DNA of 64,000 bases from Kitasatospora sp. SolWspMP-SS2h (GCF_003259315.1 NZ_QLLT01000014.1:142384-206383), one strand, 5' to 3'. Counted from the first letter of the stretch, positions 7,723 to 18,914 are shown. Translations and numbers: made by a program. The notes: generated by a model from the letters alone, not told the origin.

Positions 7723-8322
7723 CTACTCGGGCAGCCGCAGCTGCAGGTCGGCGCGGAGCCGCACGCCCTGCGCCCCGGCCCCGCCCAGGCCCGCCAGCAG
7801 CTCGGCGACCGGGCCGCGGCCCGGTACCTCGGCCGCCGGGTCGGCGTCCTGCCAGGGCGCCAGCACGAACGCCCGCTCGTGCGCCCGCGGGTGGGGCAGC
7901 GTCAGGTGCGGGTCGTCGCTGGTGACGCCCTCGTAGGCGAGCACGTCGACGTCCAGGGTGCGCGGGCCCCAGTGGACGGTGCGGACCCGGCCGAACGCGT
8001 CCTCCACCGCGTTGGCCCGCTCCAGCAGGTCCCGCGGGGGCAGCGAGGTGCGCAGCACGGCGACGGCGTTGAAGTAGCTCGGCTGGTCCTCGGGGCCGCC
8101 GACGGCGTCCGTCTCGTACACCGCGGACAGCGCGGTCACCCGCACCCCCGGGGTGTCCGCCAGCGCGTCGACGGCGCCCTGGAGGGTCTCCAGGCGGTTG
8201 CCCAGGTTGCTGCCGAGGGCGACGGCGGCGGTGCGGGAGTCGTGCAGGGTGGACTCCACGCGGTCCACCCTGCCCTGCAGGTCGAACGTGGTCGGCGTGG
8301 CGGTCGGGTCGGTCGTGGCCAA
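7723..8322 (-). CDS. folK: 2-amino-4-hydroxy-6-hydroxymethyldihydropteridine pyrophosphokinase
   Basis: 199 residues from a TTG start, chosen because GAGGGA lies 6 nt upstream and no ATG or GTG fits. HPPK motifs are clear: VALGSNLGNR (about 40-49), SAVYETDAVGGPEDQPSYFNAV, GRVRTVHWGPRTLDVDVL and LPHPRAHERAFVL. The enzyme transfers pyrophosphate from ATP to the pterin in folate synthesis. The first 35 or so residues before the HPPK core are an extra leader often seen in Streptomyces FolK. folB ends 35 bp upstream of its start; the two are very likely co-transcribed. Confidence 0.93.
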   Translation of the reverse strand: MATTDPTATPTTFDLQGRVDRVESTLHDSRTAAVALGSNLGNRLETLQGAVDALADTPGVRVTALSAVYETDAVGGPEDQPSYFNAVAVLRTSLPPRDLLERANAVEDAFGRVRTVHWGPRTLDVDVLAYEGVTSDDPHLTLPHPRAHERAFVLAPWQDADPAAEVPGRGPVAELLAGLGGAGAQGVRLRADLQLRLPE

Positions 8323-8357
8323 TGGAGTTCCCTCTGCTCGGGCTCCACCGGGCGCGG

Positions 8358-8729
8358 TCAGGCGCGGCCCCGGCGGATCGTGATGGTGACGTCGTCGAAC
8401 GGGACGGTGATCGGGGCGTCCGGCTTGTGCACGGTGACCTCGACCTCCTCGACCGCCTCGTGGCGCAGGCACCGGTCGGCGATCCGCTGGGCCAGCGTCT
8501 CGATCAGGTCGACCGGGTCGCCCGCGATCACCGCGGTGACCTCCTCCGCGATCACGCCGTAGTGGGCGGTGCGGGTCAGGTCGTCGCCCGCGGCGGCCGG
8601 CCGGGTGTCGAGGAACAGCGTCAGGTCGACCACGAAGGTCTGCCCCTCGACCCGCTCCCGTTCGAAGACGCCGTGGTGGCCCCGGGCACGGAGCCCTCGC
8701 AGGGTGACGCGGTCCGGCAAAAGAATCAC
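8358..8729 (-). CDS. folB: Dihydroneopterin aldolase
   Basis: 123 residues, the usual size, from a GTG start. FolB landmarks are LRGLRARGHHGVFERERVEG (the conserved GxHGVxxxER region), the DDLTRTAHYGVIAEEV segment, and the active-site lysine in VTVHKPDAP. The enzyme converts dihydroneopterin to 6-hydroxymethyl-dihydropterin and glycolaldehyde, the substrate step before FolK. It lies between the NTF2-like gene (152 bp upstream) and folK. Confidence 0.94.
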   Translation of the reverse strand: MILLPDRVTLRGLRARGHHGVFERERVEGQTFVVDLTLFLDTRPAAAGDDLTRTAHYGVIAEEVTAVIAGDPVDLIETLAQRIADRCLRHEAVEEVEVTVHKPDAPITVPFDDVTITIRRGRA

Positions 8730-8881
8730 TGCTCCCAGCTGACGGCCCCGCCGGGGCGGGGAACGGCGGGCACCGTCGCCCGCCGCCCCTCGAATCTACC
8801 TTCGAGCACCGACCGCCCGGGACCGCCTCCCCGTCCGCCCACCCGATCGGACCGGCCGCCGCGGCCCTTGACGCCGCCGCG

Positions 8882-9379
8882 CTACTCGTCCTCGTCGTCC
8901 TCGTCGTCCCCGCTGGTGAGCACCGGCGACCCGTGGTGCGACCACAGCTTCCAGCCCGCCGGCGTCCGCCGGAACAGGTTCGTCGACACCACCTTGCCGC
9001 CGACCAGCGGCCCCAGCTCGCCCTCCTCCTCCGGCTCGCCGCCGGACAGGATGTTCTCCGTGCAGGTCACCAGGGCCACGTCGCCCTGCACGTCCACCTC
9101 GACGTCGGTCAGGAAGAACTGGATGTACTCGGTGTTCGCCATGATCAGCATGTACGAGCGGGTCACCTGGGCCCGGCCGGTCAGCGCCGGCCACCCCGGG
9201 TGGACGCAGAACACCCCGCCCTTGTCGTCCGCGTCGTCCGGCCCCAGCCAGATCGTCTCGACGGCCTCCAGGTCGCCGTTCTCCAGCGCCTCGTACAGCG
9301 CCTGGTTGACCGCGAGCACCGCTTCCTCGTCGGGCTCCAGCGCCGCCGCCCGGTCGTTGCCGCTCACTGCTTCCGCCAC
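8882..9379 (-). CDS. SnoaL/NTF2-like fold protein
   Basis: 165 residues from a GTG start placed 2 nt after the folP stop, with AGGGGG overlapping the folP end, indicating translational coupling. The sequence has the SnoaL/NTF2 cone pattern: ALYEALENGDLEAVETIWL, VFCVHPGWPALTGRAQV, then DVEVDVQGDVALVTCTENI and a closing WKLWSHHGSPV. The end is strongly acidic (DDEDDEDE). The gene is a regular member of actinomycete fol clusters. No reaction has been shown for it to my knowledge; a small-ligand-binding or unassigned folate role is inference. Confidence 0.75.
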   Translation of the reverse strand: MAEAVSGNDRAAALEPDEEAVLAVNQALYEALENGDLEAVETIWLGPDDADDKGGVFCVHPGWPALTGRAQVTRSYMLIMANTEYIQFFLTDVEVDVQGDVALVTCTENILSGGEPEEEGELGPLVGGKVVSTNLFRRTPAGWKLWSHHGSPVLTSGDDEDDEDE

Positions 9380-9381
9380 GT

Positions 9382-10239
9382 CTACCCCCTCTGCGCCGCC
9401 TGCTGCCAGGCCGCGACGACTCGTACGGCGTCAGCCGTGCCGGACACGTCATGCACCCGCACCGCCCAGGCGCCCGCCCTCGCCGCCAGCACCGAGACCG
9501 CCGCCGTGGCGTCGTCCCGCTGCCGCGCCGGGCGCAGCTCCCCGGTTTCCGGGTTGGCCAGCAGCGTACCCAGGAAGCGCTTGCGCGAAGCCGCCACCAG
9601 CACCGGCCGTCCCAGCGCCGTCAGCGCGTCCAGCCGGCCCAGCAGGGCCCAGTTGTGCGCGCCGGTCTTGGCGAACCCCAGGCCCGGGTCGAGGATCAGC
9701 TGCTCCTCCTTCACCCCCGCGGCCAGCAGTGCCTCCACTCGGGCGGTCAGCTCGCGCACCACGTCCGCGACCACGTCGCCGTACACCGCGCGGGCGTCCA
9801 TGTCCGCGGACTGGCCGCGCCAGTGCATCACCACGAACGGCGCCCCGGTGCCGGCCACCACCCCGGCCATCTCCGGGTCGGCCAGCCCGCCGGACACGTC
9901 GTTGACCAGCCGGGCGCCCGCCGCGAGGGCCGCCGCGGCGACGCCCGCCCGCATGGTGTCCACCGAGACCACCGCCCCGGCCCGGGCCAGCTCGGTGACC
10001 ACCGGCACCACCCGGCGCAGCTCCTCCGCCTCGGTCACCCGCACCGCACCCGGCCGGGTCGACTCCCCGCCGACGTCCACCAGGTCCGCCCCGCGCGCCA
10101 CCAGGTCCAGCCCGTGCGCCACCGCCCGCGCCGGGTCCAGCCACAGCCCCCCGTCCGAGAACGAGTCCGGCGTGACGTTGACCACCCCCATCACCGCGCA
10201 GCGCTCAAGGACGGGCAGACCGGGGACGTTCTCGCTCAT
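9382..10239 (-). CDS. folP: Dihydropteroate synthase
   Basis: 285 residues from ATG (MSENVPG). DHPS signatures are complete: MGVVNVTPDSFSDGG (about 17-31), DLVDVGGESTRPGA (about 54-67), VSVDTMRAGV, LVNDVSGG, ILDPGLGFAKT and the sulfonamide-region ASRKRFLG. The enzyme condenses p-aminobenzoate with the pterin pyrophosphate. It heads the folP-NTF2-folB-folK run. The MprF-like gene ends 151 bp upstream of its start on the same strand. Confidence 0.95.
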   Translation of the reverse strand: MSENVPGLPVLERCAVMGVVNVTPDSFSDGGLWLDPARAVAHGLDLVARGADLVDVGGESTRPGAVRVTEAEELRRVVPVVTELARAGAVVSVDTMRAGVAAAALAAGARLVNDVSGGLADPEMAGVVAGTGAPFVVMHWRGQSADMDARAVYGDVVADVVRELTARVEALLAAGVKEEQLILDPGLGFAKTGAHNWALLGRLDALTALGRPVLVAASRKRFLGTLLANPETGELRPARQRDDATAAVSVLAARAGAWAVRVHDVSGTADAVRVVAAWQQAAQRG

Positions 10240-10390
10240 GCGTCCCATTATCGACGCACCGGGTGGGACGACTCCCCCGGACGGGGCCGACGGGGGCGCG
10301 GGCGACCGCGCGACCGGCCCGGCACCCGCCGCGGGGCCGCGGGGCCGCGAGGAGACGGCCCCCCGTCCACCCCGCGACCCCGCCGCGCGC

Positions 10391-12235
10391 CTACGCGGCC
10401 CGGCCCAGCTGCGCCGCGGGCTCCGCCGTCAGGCTCTGGCGCTGCCGCTTGCGGCCGAAGCGGGGCATGCCGAGGGTGATGAACGCCTCCGCCTGCATCG
10501 CGGCGAAGCCGATCCGCGGCAGGTCCCGGGTGTGCGGGTAGACCAGGAAGCGCGGCTCCCAGCTCGGCTGGAACTTCGCGTTGAACTTGTACAGCGACTC
10601 GATCTGGAACCAGCGCGAGAGGAACACCAGCAGCCCGCGCCAGGCCCGCAGCACCGGGCCCGCCCCGATCCGCTCGCCGCGGGCGAGCGCCGAGCGGAAC
10701 ATCGCGAAGTTCAGCGAGACCCGCCGCACGCCCATCGCCCCGACCTCCTGGAGGGCGGCGACGATCAGCAGCTCGTTGAGGCCGGGGTCGGCCTCCCGGT
10801 CGCGGCGCATCAGCTCCAGCGAGATGCCGTCCTCGCCCCACGGGACGAAGTGCAGCACCGCCTTCAGGTCGTCGGCGGCGTCGGCGCCCGCCTCGCCCTC
10901 CTCGGGGGCCTTGTGCGCGGTGACGACCACGCAGTCGTCGTCCCCGGCGTCGCCGAACCGGCCGAGCGCCATGGAGAAGCCGCGCTCGGTGTCGGTGCCG
11001 CGCCAGCGGGCCGCCGCGTCGCCGATCCGCCGCTTCTCGTCGAGGGTGAGGTCGCCGACCCGGCGGACCTGGCAGGAGTAGCCGTTGCGCTCGATCCGCT
11101 TGACCATCTGGCGGACGTTGCGCATCGCGCGGCCGGAGAGCGAGAAGGAGGCGGTGTCGACGATCGCCTCGTCGCCGAGTTCGAGCGCGTCCAGCCCGGC
11201 CTCCCGGGTCCACACCTCGCCGCCGACCTCGGAGCAGCCCATCACGGCGGGCACCCAGGCGTGCTCGCGGGCGGTCGTCATGAAGACCTTGATCGCGCCG
11301 GGCCACGCCTCGACGTCGCCGACCGGGTCGCCGGAGGCCAGCATCACGCCGGAGACCACCCGGTAGGAGATCGCGGCCTTGCCGGTCGGCGAGAACAGCA
11401 CGCTCTTGTCGCGGCGCAGCGCGAAGTAGCCGAGCGAGTCGCGCCGGCCGTGCCGGGCCAGCAGCTCCCGGACCCGCAGCTCGTCCTCGGGGGTGAGCTC
11501 GGGCTCGGGCTTCTCCGGGCGCAGCGCCAGGTACGCGGTGGTGAGTGCGGTGACCAGGCCGAGCGCGCCGAGCGAGTAGCCGACCAGGTCGGCGATCCGG
11601 TCGGAGGTGTAGTGGATCGGGCCGCCGAAGCCGAACAGGCCGTAGCCGACCTGCTCCAGCCGCTGGAACAGCGACGGGTCGCCGACCTCCGCCTTCCAGC
11701 GGACCGAGACCACGACCAGGCCGAGCAGCACCGAGACGACGGCGAGCACGGCGAAGTTGAGCACCGCGCGCCAGCGGGTGCGCGGGTCGGCCTTGGCGTA
11801 GAACTCGCGCCGGTGCACCAGCATCACCGCGAGCAGCGCCAGCGAGATCGCGGCCTGCCCGAACTGGTGCCAGCGCAGCAGGTGCAGCGCCGCGCCGACC
11901 GGCAGCAGCACGCACACCGCCCGCCAGGCCCGCGCCTTGCGGCGGCGCAGCGCGTGCGCCAGCAGCACCAGCAGCACGCCGACCATCAGGGTGCCGGCGG
12001 CGGCCAGCGTGGTGGTGCCGCCGGGCAGCTGGCCGACCACGGTGTGCACCCTGGTGAACCGCAGCCTGGGGGAGACCGCGCAGGCGATGTCGATCAGGCC
12101 GATGGCCAGGCAGGCGTACCCGACCGCCCCCGGCAGCCAGGCCCGCGGCACCGCGGCGGCCTGGTGGCGGAGCGCCCGCAGACCGCGCGGGCGGGGTGCG
12201 TCGGGGGTCGTCTCAGCGGACACGGGAGCGCTCAT
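10391..12235 (-). CDS. MprF-like phosphatidylglycerol aminoacyltransferase (DUF2156) with membrane domain
   Basis: 614 residues from ATG. The N-terminal third holds about six transmembrane helices (from LPGAVGYACLAIGLIDIACA to SLGALGLVTALTTAYLAL). The cytoplasmic C-terminal half (about 270-600) is the DUF2156/MprF GNAT-like transferase region: GYFALRRDKSVLFSPTGKAA, VMLASGDPVGD, SLNFAMFRSAL and SLYKFNAKFQPSWEPRFLVY. The family transfers an amino acid, usually lysine, from charged tRNA to phosphatidylglycerol, lowering surface charge. It lacks the LysRS domain of mycobacterial LysX. The amino acid donor is not determinable here. Confidence 0.82.
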   Translation of the reverse strand: MSAPVSAETTPDAPRPRGLRALRHQAAAVPRAWLPGAVGYACLAIGLIDIACAVSPRLRFTRVHTVVGQLPGGTTTLAAAGTLMVGVLLVLLAHALRRRKARAWRAVCVLLPVGAALHLLRWHQFGQAAISLALLAVMLVHRREFYAKADPRTRWRAVLNFAVLAVVSVLLGLVVVSVRWKAEVGDPSLFQRLEQVGYGLFGFGGPIHYTSDRIADLVGYSLGALGLVTALTTAYLALRPEKPEPELTPEDELRVRELLARHGRRDSLGYFALRRDKSVLFSPTGKAAISYRVVSGVMLASGDPVGDVEAWPGAIKVFMTTAREHAWVPAVMGCSEVGGEVWTREAGLDALELGDEAIVDTASFSLSGRAMRNVRQMVKRIERNGYSCQVRRVGDLTLDEKRRIGDAAARWRGTDTERGFSMALGRFGDAGDDDCVVVTAHKAPEEGEAGADAADDLKAVLHFVPWGEDGISLELMRRDREADPGLNELLIVAALQEVGAMGVRRVSLNFAMFRSALARGERIGAGPVLRAWRGLLVFLSRWFQIESLYKFNAKFQPSWEPRFLVYPHTRDLPRIGFAAMQAEAFITLGMPRFGRKRQRQSLTAEPAAQLGRAA

Positions 12236-12626
12236 GGAAACTCAGCCTAGAGGCACCGGGGCGCTGGGCGCGCACTCCGGGAACCGGGGCGTGATGGACT
12301 CTCATGACTGTTCCTTTTTCTGGCAATCCGCACGTCAAGCGCGGTCCACGGGAGGTTCGGGTCCGCTCGCCGGGGGCCCGGTTCGAACGGTTGCGCTCAT
12401 CGGTCCGGGGGACACGGCGCCCCGGCCCGACCGCACCCGTGACCGCCTGTCCGGCGGTTCGGCGCGTCCGGCATCCCGATGGACGCCGCGGCCCAGTGCG
12501 GCGGTTCCCCCACCCGCGGCACGTATTCGCACGGGCTTCCGACGCCCGGTCAGCGTACCCCGAATCGCTTCCGACGGTCCGTCAGATGACGATGGCGGGG
12601 CGGGAGTCGAGGAGGGACCGGAAGGC
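12236..12626. other. Divergent intergenic region without a recognisable gene
   Basis: About 390 bp between the MprF-like gene and the esterase. It includes a locally T-rich patch (TGTTCCTTTTTCTGGCAATC near 12308) that stands out from the GC-rich surroundings and may be promoter DNA. I found no convincing paired -35/-10 and no conserved ORF with a ribosome binding site. Confidence 0.4.
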
Positions 12627-13808
12627 ATGGAGCTGACCAGCCGGACGTTGGTGTACGCGCTGACCGCGGCGGCCGCGGCCGCCCTGCTCGGCACCCTGTG
12701 GCTGTGGCCCCGGCTGGCCCGGCAGCGCCCGCTGCCGGTGCTCGGCCGGCTCGCCCTGCTGACGGTCACCCAACTGGCCGTCCTGGGGGTGCTGCTGCTG
12801 TCGGTGAACAACGCCTACGGCTTCTACAGCTCCTGGAACGACCTGCTGCACCCCGGCGCCGCGGCGCTCGCGCCGGTCGCCGCGCAGGTGCCCGGCGCCG
12901 CGCCGGAGACCGGGCAGCTGGTGCGGCCCACCGACGAGGGCGGGCTGGAGACCGTCAAGGAGGTGCTGCCCGCCGGGCCGCCGGAGGAGGTCGGCCGGGT
13001 CGACTCGGTGCGGATCACCGGCCCCGCCTCCGGCCTGTCCGACCAGGTCTTCGTCTACCTGCCGCCGGAGTACTTCAACCCGCGCTACGTCCGCGAGCGC
13101 TTCCCGGTGCTGCTCGCCCTGGCCGGCTACCCCGGGCCCTCGCTGCACCTGGTCGAGGGGCTGCGGCTGCCGCGGACCGCCGCCGAACTGCAGCGGGCCG
13201 GGAAGCTGGCGCCGACCGTGATCGTGATGGCCCGCCCGACCGTGGCCCCGCCGCGCAACACCGAGTGCGTGGACGTCCCGGGCGGGCCGAAGGCGGAGAC
13301 CTGGTTCGCCGAGGACGTCCCGGCGGCGGTCCGCTCCGCGTACCGGGTCAGCCGCTCGGCGGACTCCTGGGGCGTGTTCGGCTACTCCACCGGCGGGTCC
13401 TGCGCGCTGCGGCTGGCGATGCGGCACCCCGGCACGTTCCGGACCGCGGCCGGGATGCACGCCGACTACACCGTCCCGAACGACCGCTGGACGGACGGCG
13501 ACCTGTTCCGCGGCGACCAGGACGCCGCCCGGCGGTCCGACCTGACCTGGCGGCTGAGGAACCTGCCCGCGCCGCGGGCCGACCTGCTGCTGGTCTCCAC
13601 CCGGGCCGAGGCCGACTTCGCGGCCACCGAGCGGTTCCTGGCCGCGGCCCGGCAGGTGTCCGCGGCCCACCCCGAGCTGAAGGTGGACTCGATCTTCCTG
13701 CCCGACGGCGGGCACTCCTTCGAGACCTGGCGGCGCGAGCTGCCCGCCACCCTGGAGTGGCTGGGCGACCACCTCGCCCCGCCGCCGGACCGCGAGCCGC
13801 ACTCCTGA
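12627..13808 (+). CDS. Secreted/membrane-anchored esterase of the antigen-85/esterase D type
   Basis: 393 residues from ATG with GGAAGG just upstream. Two N-terminal hydrophobic helices (about 7-27 and 37-60) anchor it. The remaining 300 or so residues are an alpha/beta hydrolase of the putative-esterase family, with QVFVYLPPEYF, FPVLLALAGYPGP, the nucleophile elbow GYSTGGSCAL (serine replaced by YST-GG: G-Y-S-T-G), and a catalytic His in LPDGGHSFETWRREL. The fold is shared with mycolyltransferases and S-formylglutathione hydrolase. A cell-envelope acyl substrate is inferred from topology. It is divergent from the MprF-like gene, suggesting a shared envelope theme. Confidence 0.78.
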   Translation: MELTSRTLVYALTAAAAAALLGTLWLWPRLARQRPLPVLGRLALLTVTQLAVLGVLLLSVNNAYGFYSSWNDLLHPGAAALAPVAAQVPGAAPETGQLVRPTDEGGLETVKEVLPAGPPEEVGRVDSVRITGPASGLSDQVFVYLPPEYFNPRYVRERFPVLLALAGYPGPSLHLVEGLRLPRTAAELQRAGKLAPTVIVMARPTVAPPRNTECVDVPGGPKAETWFAEDVPAAVRSAYRVSRSADSWGVFGYSTGGSCALRLAMRHPGTFRTAAGMHADYTVPNDRWTDGDLFRGDQDAARRSDLTWRLRNLPAPRADLLLVSTRAEADFAATERFLAAARQVSAAHPELKVDSIFLPDGGHSFETWRRELPATLEWLGDHLAPPPDREPHS

Positions 13809-13828
13809 GCCCCCGCCCCGGAGACGCA

Positions 13829-13860
13829 CCGGGGCGCCACCCCTGCGGGTGGCGCCCCGG
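13829..13860. terminator. Bidirectional terminator between esterase and folE
   Basis: A perfect 14-bp stem (13829-13842 with 13847-13860, CCGGGGCGCCACCC) with loop CTGC lies between two convergent genes. Confidence 0.88.
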
Positions 13861-13879
13861 TCAGCGGGCCGACGGCGTG

Positions 13880-14488
13880 TCAGCGACCGCCGATGATCAG
13901 GCTCATCGCCTCGTTGCGGGTGGCCGGGTCGCGCAGCTGGCCGCGGACGGCGGAGGTGAGCGTCTTGGCGCCGGGCTTGCGGATGCCGCGCATCGACATG
14001 CACATGTGCTCGCACTCGAACACCACGATCGCGCCGCGCGGCTCCAGGATGCGCATCAGCGCGTCGGCGACCTGGCTGGTCAGCCGCTCCTGCACCTGCG
14101 GCCGGCGGGCGTACACGTCGACCAGCCGGGCCAGCTTGGACAGGCCGGTGATCTTGCCGCTGGTGGACGGGATGTAGCCGACGTGCGCGACGCCGCGGAA
14201 CGGCACCAGGTGGTGCTCGCAGGTGGAGTACACCTCGATGTCCTTGACCAGCACCATCTCGTCGTGGCCGAGGTCGAAGGTGGTGGTCAGCACGTCCTCC
14301 GGCTGCTGCCACAGGCCGGCGAATATCTCCCGGTAGGCGCGGGCCACCCGGGCCGGGGTCTCCAGCAGGCCCTCGCGGTCCGGGTCCTCCCCGACGGCGA
14401 GGAGCAGCTCGCGGACGGCGTTCTCGGCCCGCTTCTGGTCGAACTCGCGGACGGGGGACTCACCGTCGAGCGTCACCGGATCGATCAT
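13880..14488 (-). CDS. folE: GTP cyclohydrolase I
   Basis: 202 residues from ATG (MIDPVTLDGE). Type I landmarks are complete: EGLLETPARVARAY, the zinc ligands in VYSTCEHHLVPFRG (Cys and His) and FECEHMCMSMRGI, and the final SLIIGGR. The enzyme makes 7,8-dihydroneopterin triphosphate, the first folate step. It is separated from the rest of the fol genes by the MprF-like gene and the esterase. ftsH ends 133 bp upstream on the same strand. Confidence 0.96.
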   Translation of the reverse strand: MIDPVTLDGESPVREFDQKRAENAVRELLLAVGEDPDREGLLETPARVARAYREIFAGLWQQPEDVLTTTFDLGHDEMVLVKDIEVYSTCEHHLVPFRGVAHVGYIPSTSGKITGLSKLARLVDVYARRPQVQERLTSQVADALMRILEPRGAIVVFECEHMCMSMRGIRKPGAKTLTSAVRGQLRDPATRNEAMSLIIGGR

Positions 14489-14621
14489 GCGTGCCTCGCT
14501 GCTCGTCAGTCGGGAAATCTCGGTCAAGGGGGTGGAGAGGGTCGGCGCAGCACGAATGCCGCGCCTCCAGGGTACAAACCCCGGAAACGCGGCATCCATT
14601 CCGAACTGGTGGTCGGCCCGG

Positions 14622-16661
<2,040 letters not shown>

Positions 16662-16840
16662 CCATGCGGGGCGTCACCGCCCCGTCCCTCCTGCCAGTTC
16701 AACGGGCGCTGCTCGGCTGTGGGGCCTCGGCGCATCCGATATGTGCTCGTAAGACGAGCGTTTGATTGGACCGTACCGCAGCGACCCCCGGTCCCGGCGG
16801 GATCGCACCACGGTGCGGTCTATTTTCCTACCCCCGCACA

Positions 16841-16872
16841 ACGGGTGGGAACGGGGCACTGTTCCCACCCGT
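16841..16872 (-). terminator. Terminator hairpin after hpt
   Basis: A perfect 12-bp stem (16841-16852 with 16861-16872, ACGGGTGGGAAC) with an 8-nt loop starts 13 bp past the hpt stop, on the path towards ftsH. Confidence 0.8.
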
Positions 16873-16884
16873 CGCCCGAACGGT

Positions 16885-17439
16885 TCAGCCGCCGTACACG
16901 TGGGGCGCGAGCGTGCCGATGAACGGCAGGTTGCGCAGCTTCTCCGCGTAGTCCAGGCCGTAGCCGACCACGAACTCGTTGGGGATGTCGAACCCGACGT
17001 ACTCGACGTCGATCTCCACCTTGGCCGCGTCCGGCTTGCGCAGCAGGGTGCAGACCTTGAGCGAGGCCGGGCCGCGCGAACCCAGATTGCCGAGCAGCCA
17101 GGACAGCGTCAGACCGGAGTCGATGATGTCCTCGACGATCAGCACGTCCTTGCCGGCGATGTCGGTGTCCAGGTCCTTGAGGATCCGCACCACGCCGGAG
17201 GACTTGGTGCCCATCCCGTACGAGGAGACGGCCATCCAGTCCATGGTGACCTGGCTGTGCAGCGTCCGGGCCAGGTCGGCCATCACCATCACGGCGCCCT
17301 TGAGGACGCCCACCAGCAGGAGGTCCCTACCCGCGTAGTCCTGGTCGATCCGCGCGGCCAGCTCCACCAGCTTGGCGTCGATCTCGTCCTTGCTGATGAG
17401 CACCTTCGCGAGGTCTGCGCCCATGTCGTTCTGGTCCAC
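16885..17439 (-). CDS. hpt: Hypoxanthine phosphoribosyltransferase
   Basis: 184 residues from a GTG; an ATG five codons on (MGADLAKVLI) is an alternative. HPRT motifs are LLVGVLKGAVMVMADL (PPi loop), WMAVSSYGMGTKSSG (flexible loop), the PRPP-binding VLIVEDIIDSGLTLSWLL and YVGFDIPNEFVVGYGLDY. It salvages hypoxanthine/guanine with PRPP. The order dacB-protease-tilS-hpt-ftsH is the conserved actinomycete arrangement; tilS ends 63 bp upstream of its start. Confidence 0.95.
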   Translation of the reverse strand: MDQNDMGADLAKVLISKDEIDAKLVELAARIDQDYAGRDLLLVGVLKGAVMVMADLARTLHSQVTMDWMAVSSYGMGTKSSGVVRILKDLDTDIAGKDVLIVEDIIDSGLTLSWLLGNLGSRGPASLKVCTLLRKPDAAKVEIDVEYVGFDIPNEFVVGYGLDYAEKLRNLPFIGTLAPHVYGG

Positions 17440-17502
17440 CGGGGATACGTCCTCAAACGTTCGGGGTCGGGGTTCGGCGGCGGCGGTACGACCTGTTCGT
17501 GC

Positions 17503-18636
17503 TCAGTCGCCCTGCCGCCGAAACACCAGCGTGCCACACCGGCGCACGGCTTCGACGCCCCCGGGTAGGTGCAGCGGGCCCTGGCCGCGCCAGCCGGTGA
17601 CCAGCAGGTCCACGCTCTCCAGGTGCCGGGCGAACAGGTCGCCGGCCGGGCAGCCCGCGCGCAGCGCGGCCCGGCGCAGCACCCGGCGGCGGACCGCGGG
17701 GGGCAGTTCGGCGAGCTTGCCCACGTCCAGGGCGCCCTCCGGGGAGCGCAGGTCGCGCTCGGCGAGGGCGGCCCACTGGTCGAGGGCGTCGGCGTCGTCG
17801 CGGAACAGCCGGGCGGTGCGGGCCAGCGCCTCCACCACGCCGCCGCCCAGGTGCTTCTCCAGCACCGGCAGCACCTCGTGCCGGACCCGGGAGCGGGTGT
17901 ACGCCGGGTCGGTGTTGTGCGGGTCGTCCCAGACCGGGATGGACTGCGCGGCGCAGGCCCGCCGGGTGGCGGCCCGGTCCAGCTCCAGCAGCGGGCGGCG
18001 GTAGCGGCCCTTCTGGGCGGGCATCCCGGCCAGCGAGCGGGCCCCGGAGCCGCGGGCCAGGCCCAGCAGCACGGTCTCCGCCTGGTCGTCGCGGGTGTGG
18101 CCGAGCAGGACGGCGAGCGCGCCGTGCCGCTCGGCGGCCAGGTCGAGCGCGGCGTAGCGGGCGTCCCGGGCGGCGTTCTCCGGGCCGCCCTCGCGGCCCA
18201 CCCGGACGGCGACCGCCTCCACCGGGTCCAGGCCGAGCTCGCGCAGCCGGGCGGCGACCTGCTCGGCCCGCTCGGCCGAACCGGCCTGCAGGCCGTGGTC
18301 GACGGTGACCGCGCCGACCCGCAGGCCGAGCTTGGGGGCCTCGAAGGCGGTGGCGGTGGCCAGCGCCATCGAGTCGGCGCCGCCGGAGACCGCCACCAGC
18401 ACCAGCGGGGAGCCTGGTGCGGCGGGCGTGCGGGGCAGGCCGGAGGGGTGCCGGCGGGCGTTGCCGATCAGCGTGCCGGGCACCGTCGCAGTGCCGGCCA
18501 GCGCGGGCACCGGCACGGGCGCGGGCGTCCGCGGGCGGGCCTGCCCGCCGGGGACGACACCCGCCTCCGCGGCGAGTTCGGCGAGGGTACGGCGGACGGC
18601 GAGGCGTATCGCCGCGACAGCGGGGTGTGGGCCCAT
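17503..18636 (-). CDS. tilS: tRNA(Ile)-lysidine synthase
   Basis: 377 residues. The ATG at 18636 is preferred over the GTG three codons upstream because AAGGAG lies 8 nt before it. The N-type ATP pyrophosphatase P-loop is VAVSGGADSMAL (about 80-91), followed by VTVDHGLQAGS and LLGHTRDDQAETVLLGLARG, all TilS signatures. An unusual Pro/Ala-rich segment (about 28-75) precedes the P-loop. The enzyme modifies C34 of the CAU-anticodon tRNA so that it reads AUA. The C-terminal domain (PAVRRRVLRRAAL onward) is present. Confidence 0.93.
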   Translation of the reverse strand: MGPHPAVAAIRLAVRRTLAELAAEAGVVPGGQARPRTPAPVPVPALAGTATVPGTLIGNARRHPSGLPRTPAAPGSPLVLVAVSGGADSMALATATAFEAPKLGLRVGAVTVDHGLQAGSAERAEQVAARLRELGLDPVEAVAVRVGREGGPENAARDARYAALDLAAERHGALAVLLGHTRDDQAETVLLGLARGSGARSLAGMPAQKGRYRRPLLELDRAATRRACAAQSIPVWDDPHNTDPAYTRSRVRHEVLPVLEKHLGGGVVEALARTARLFRDDADALDQWAALAERDLRSPEGALDVGKLAELPPAVRRRVLRRAALRAGCPAGDLFARHLESVDLLVTGWRGQGPLHLPGGVEAVRRCGTLVFRRQGD

Positions 18637-18866
18637 GGTTGGCACTCCTTGGCGGAGGGAGGGTGGTGTCGGCCGCCTGTCAGCTCTCGGTCACCAGGCG
18701 CTCACAGATGGTCGCAGAATCCGGCCACCGCCCACGCCACCCGCGCCAACGGCGGATTCACCGTCCCACGTACGGGTGAATGGAGAAACGTTACGGCTGC
18801 CTCAGGTGTACGACTCACCGGACGGAGGGACCGGTCGGGACCGGGCCCGGCCGGTCCGGACGGACC

Positions 18867-18914
18867 CGGCCGGTCAGCCGGTGGCCCGGTCGGCCGGTCA
18901 GCCGGTGACCCGGG
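18867..18914. repeat. 24-bp tandem duplication across a stop codon
   Basis: Two adjacent 24-bp copies (18867-18890 and 18891-18914), starting CGGCCGGTCAGCCGGTG, differ at two positions. The second copy contains the last codons and stop of the metalloprotease gene; the first lies just beyond it. Confidence 0.8.
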
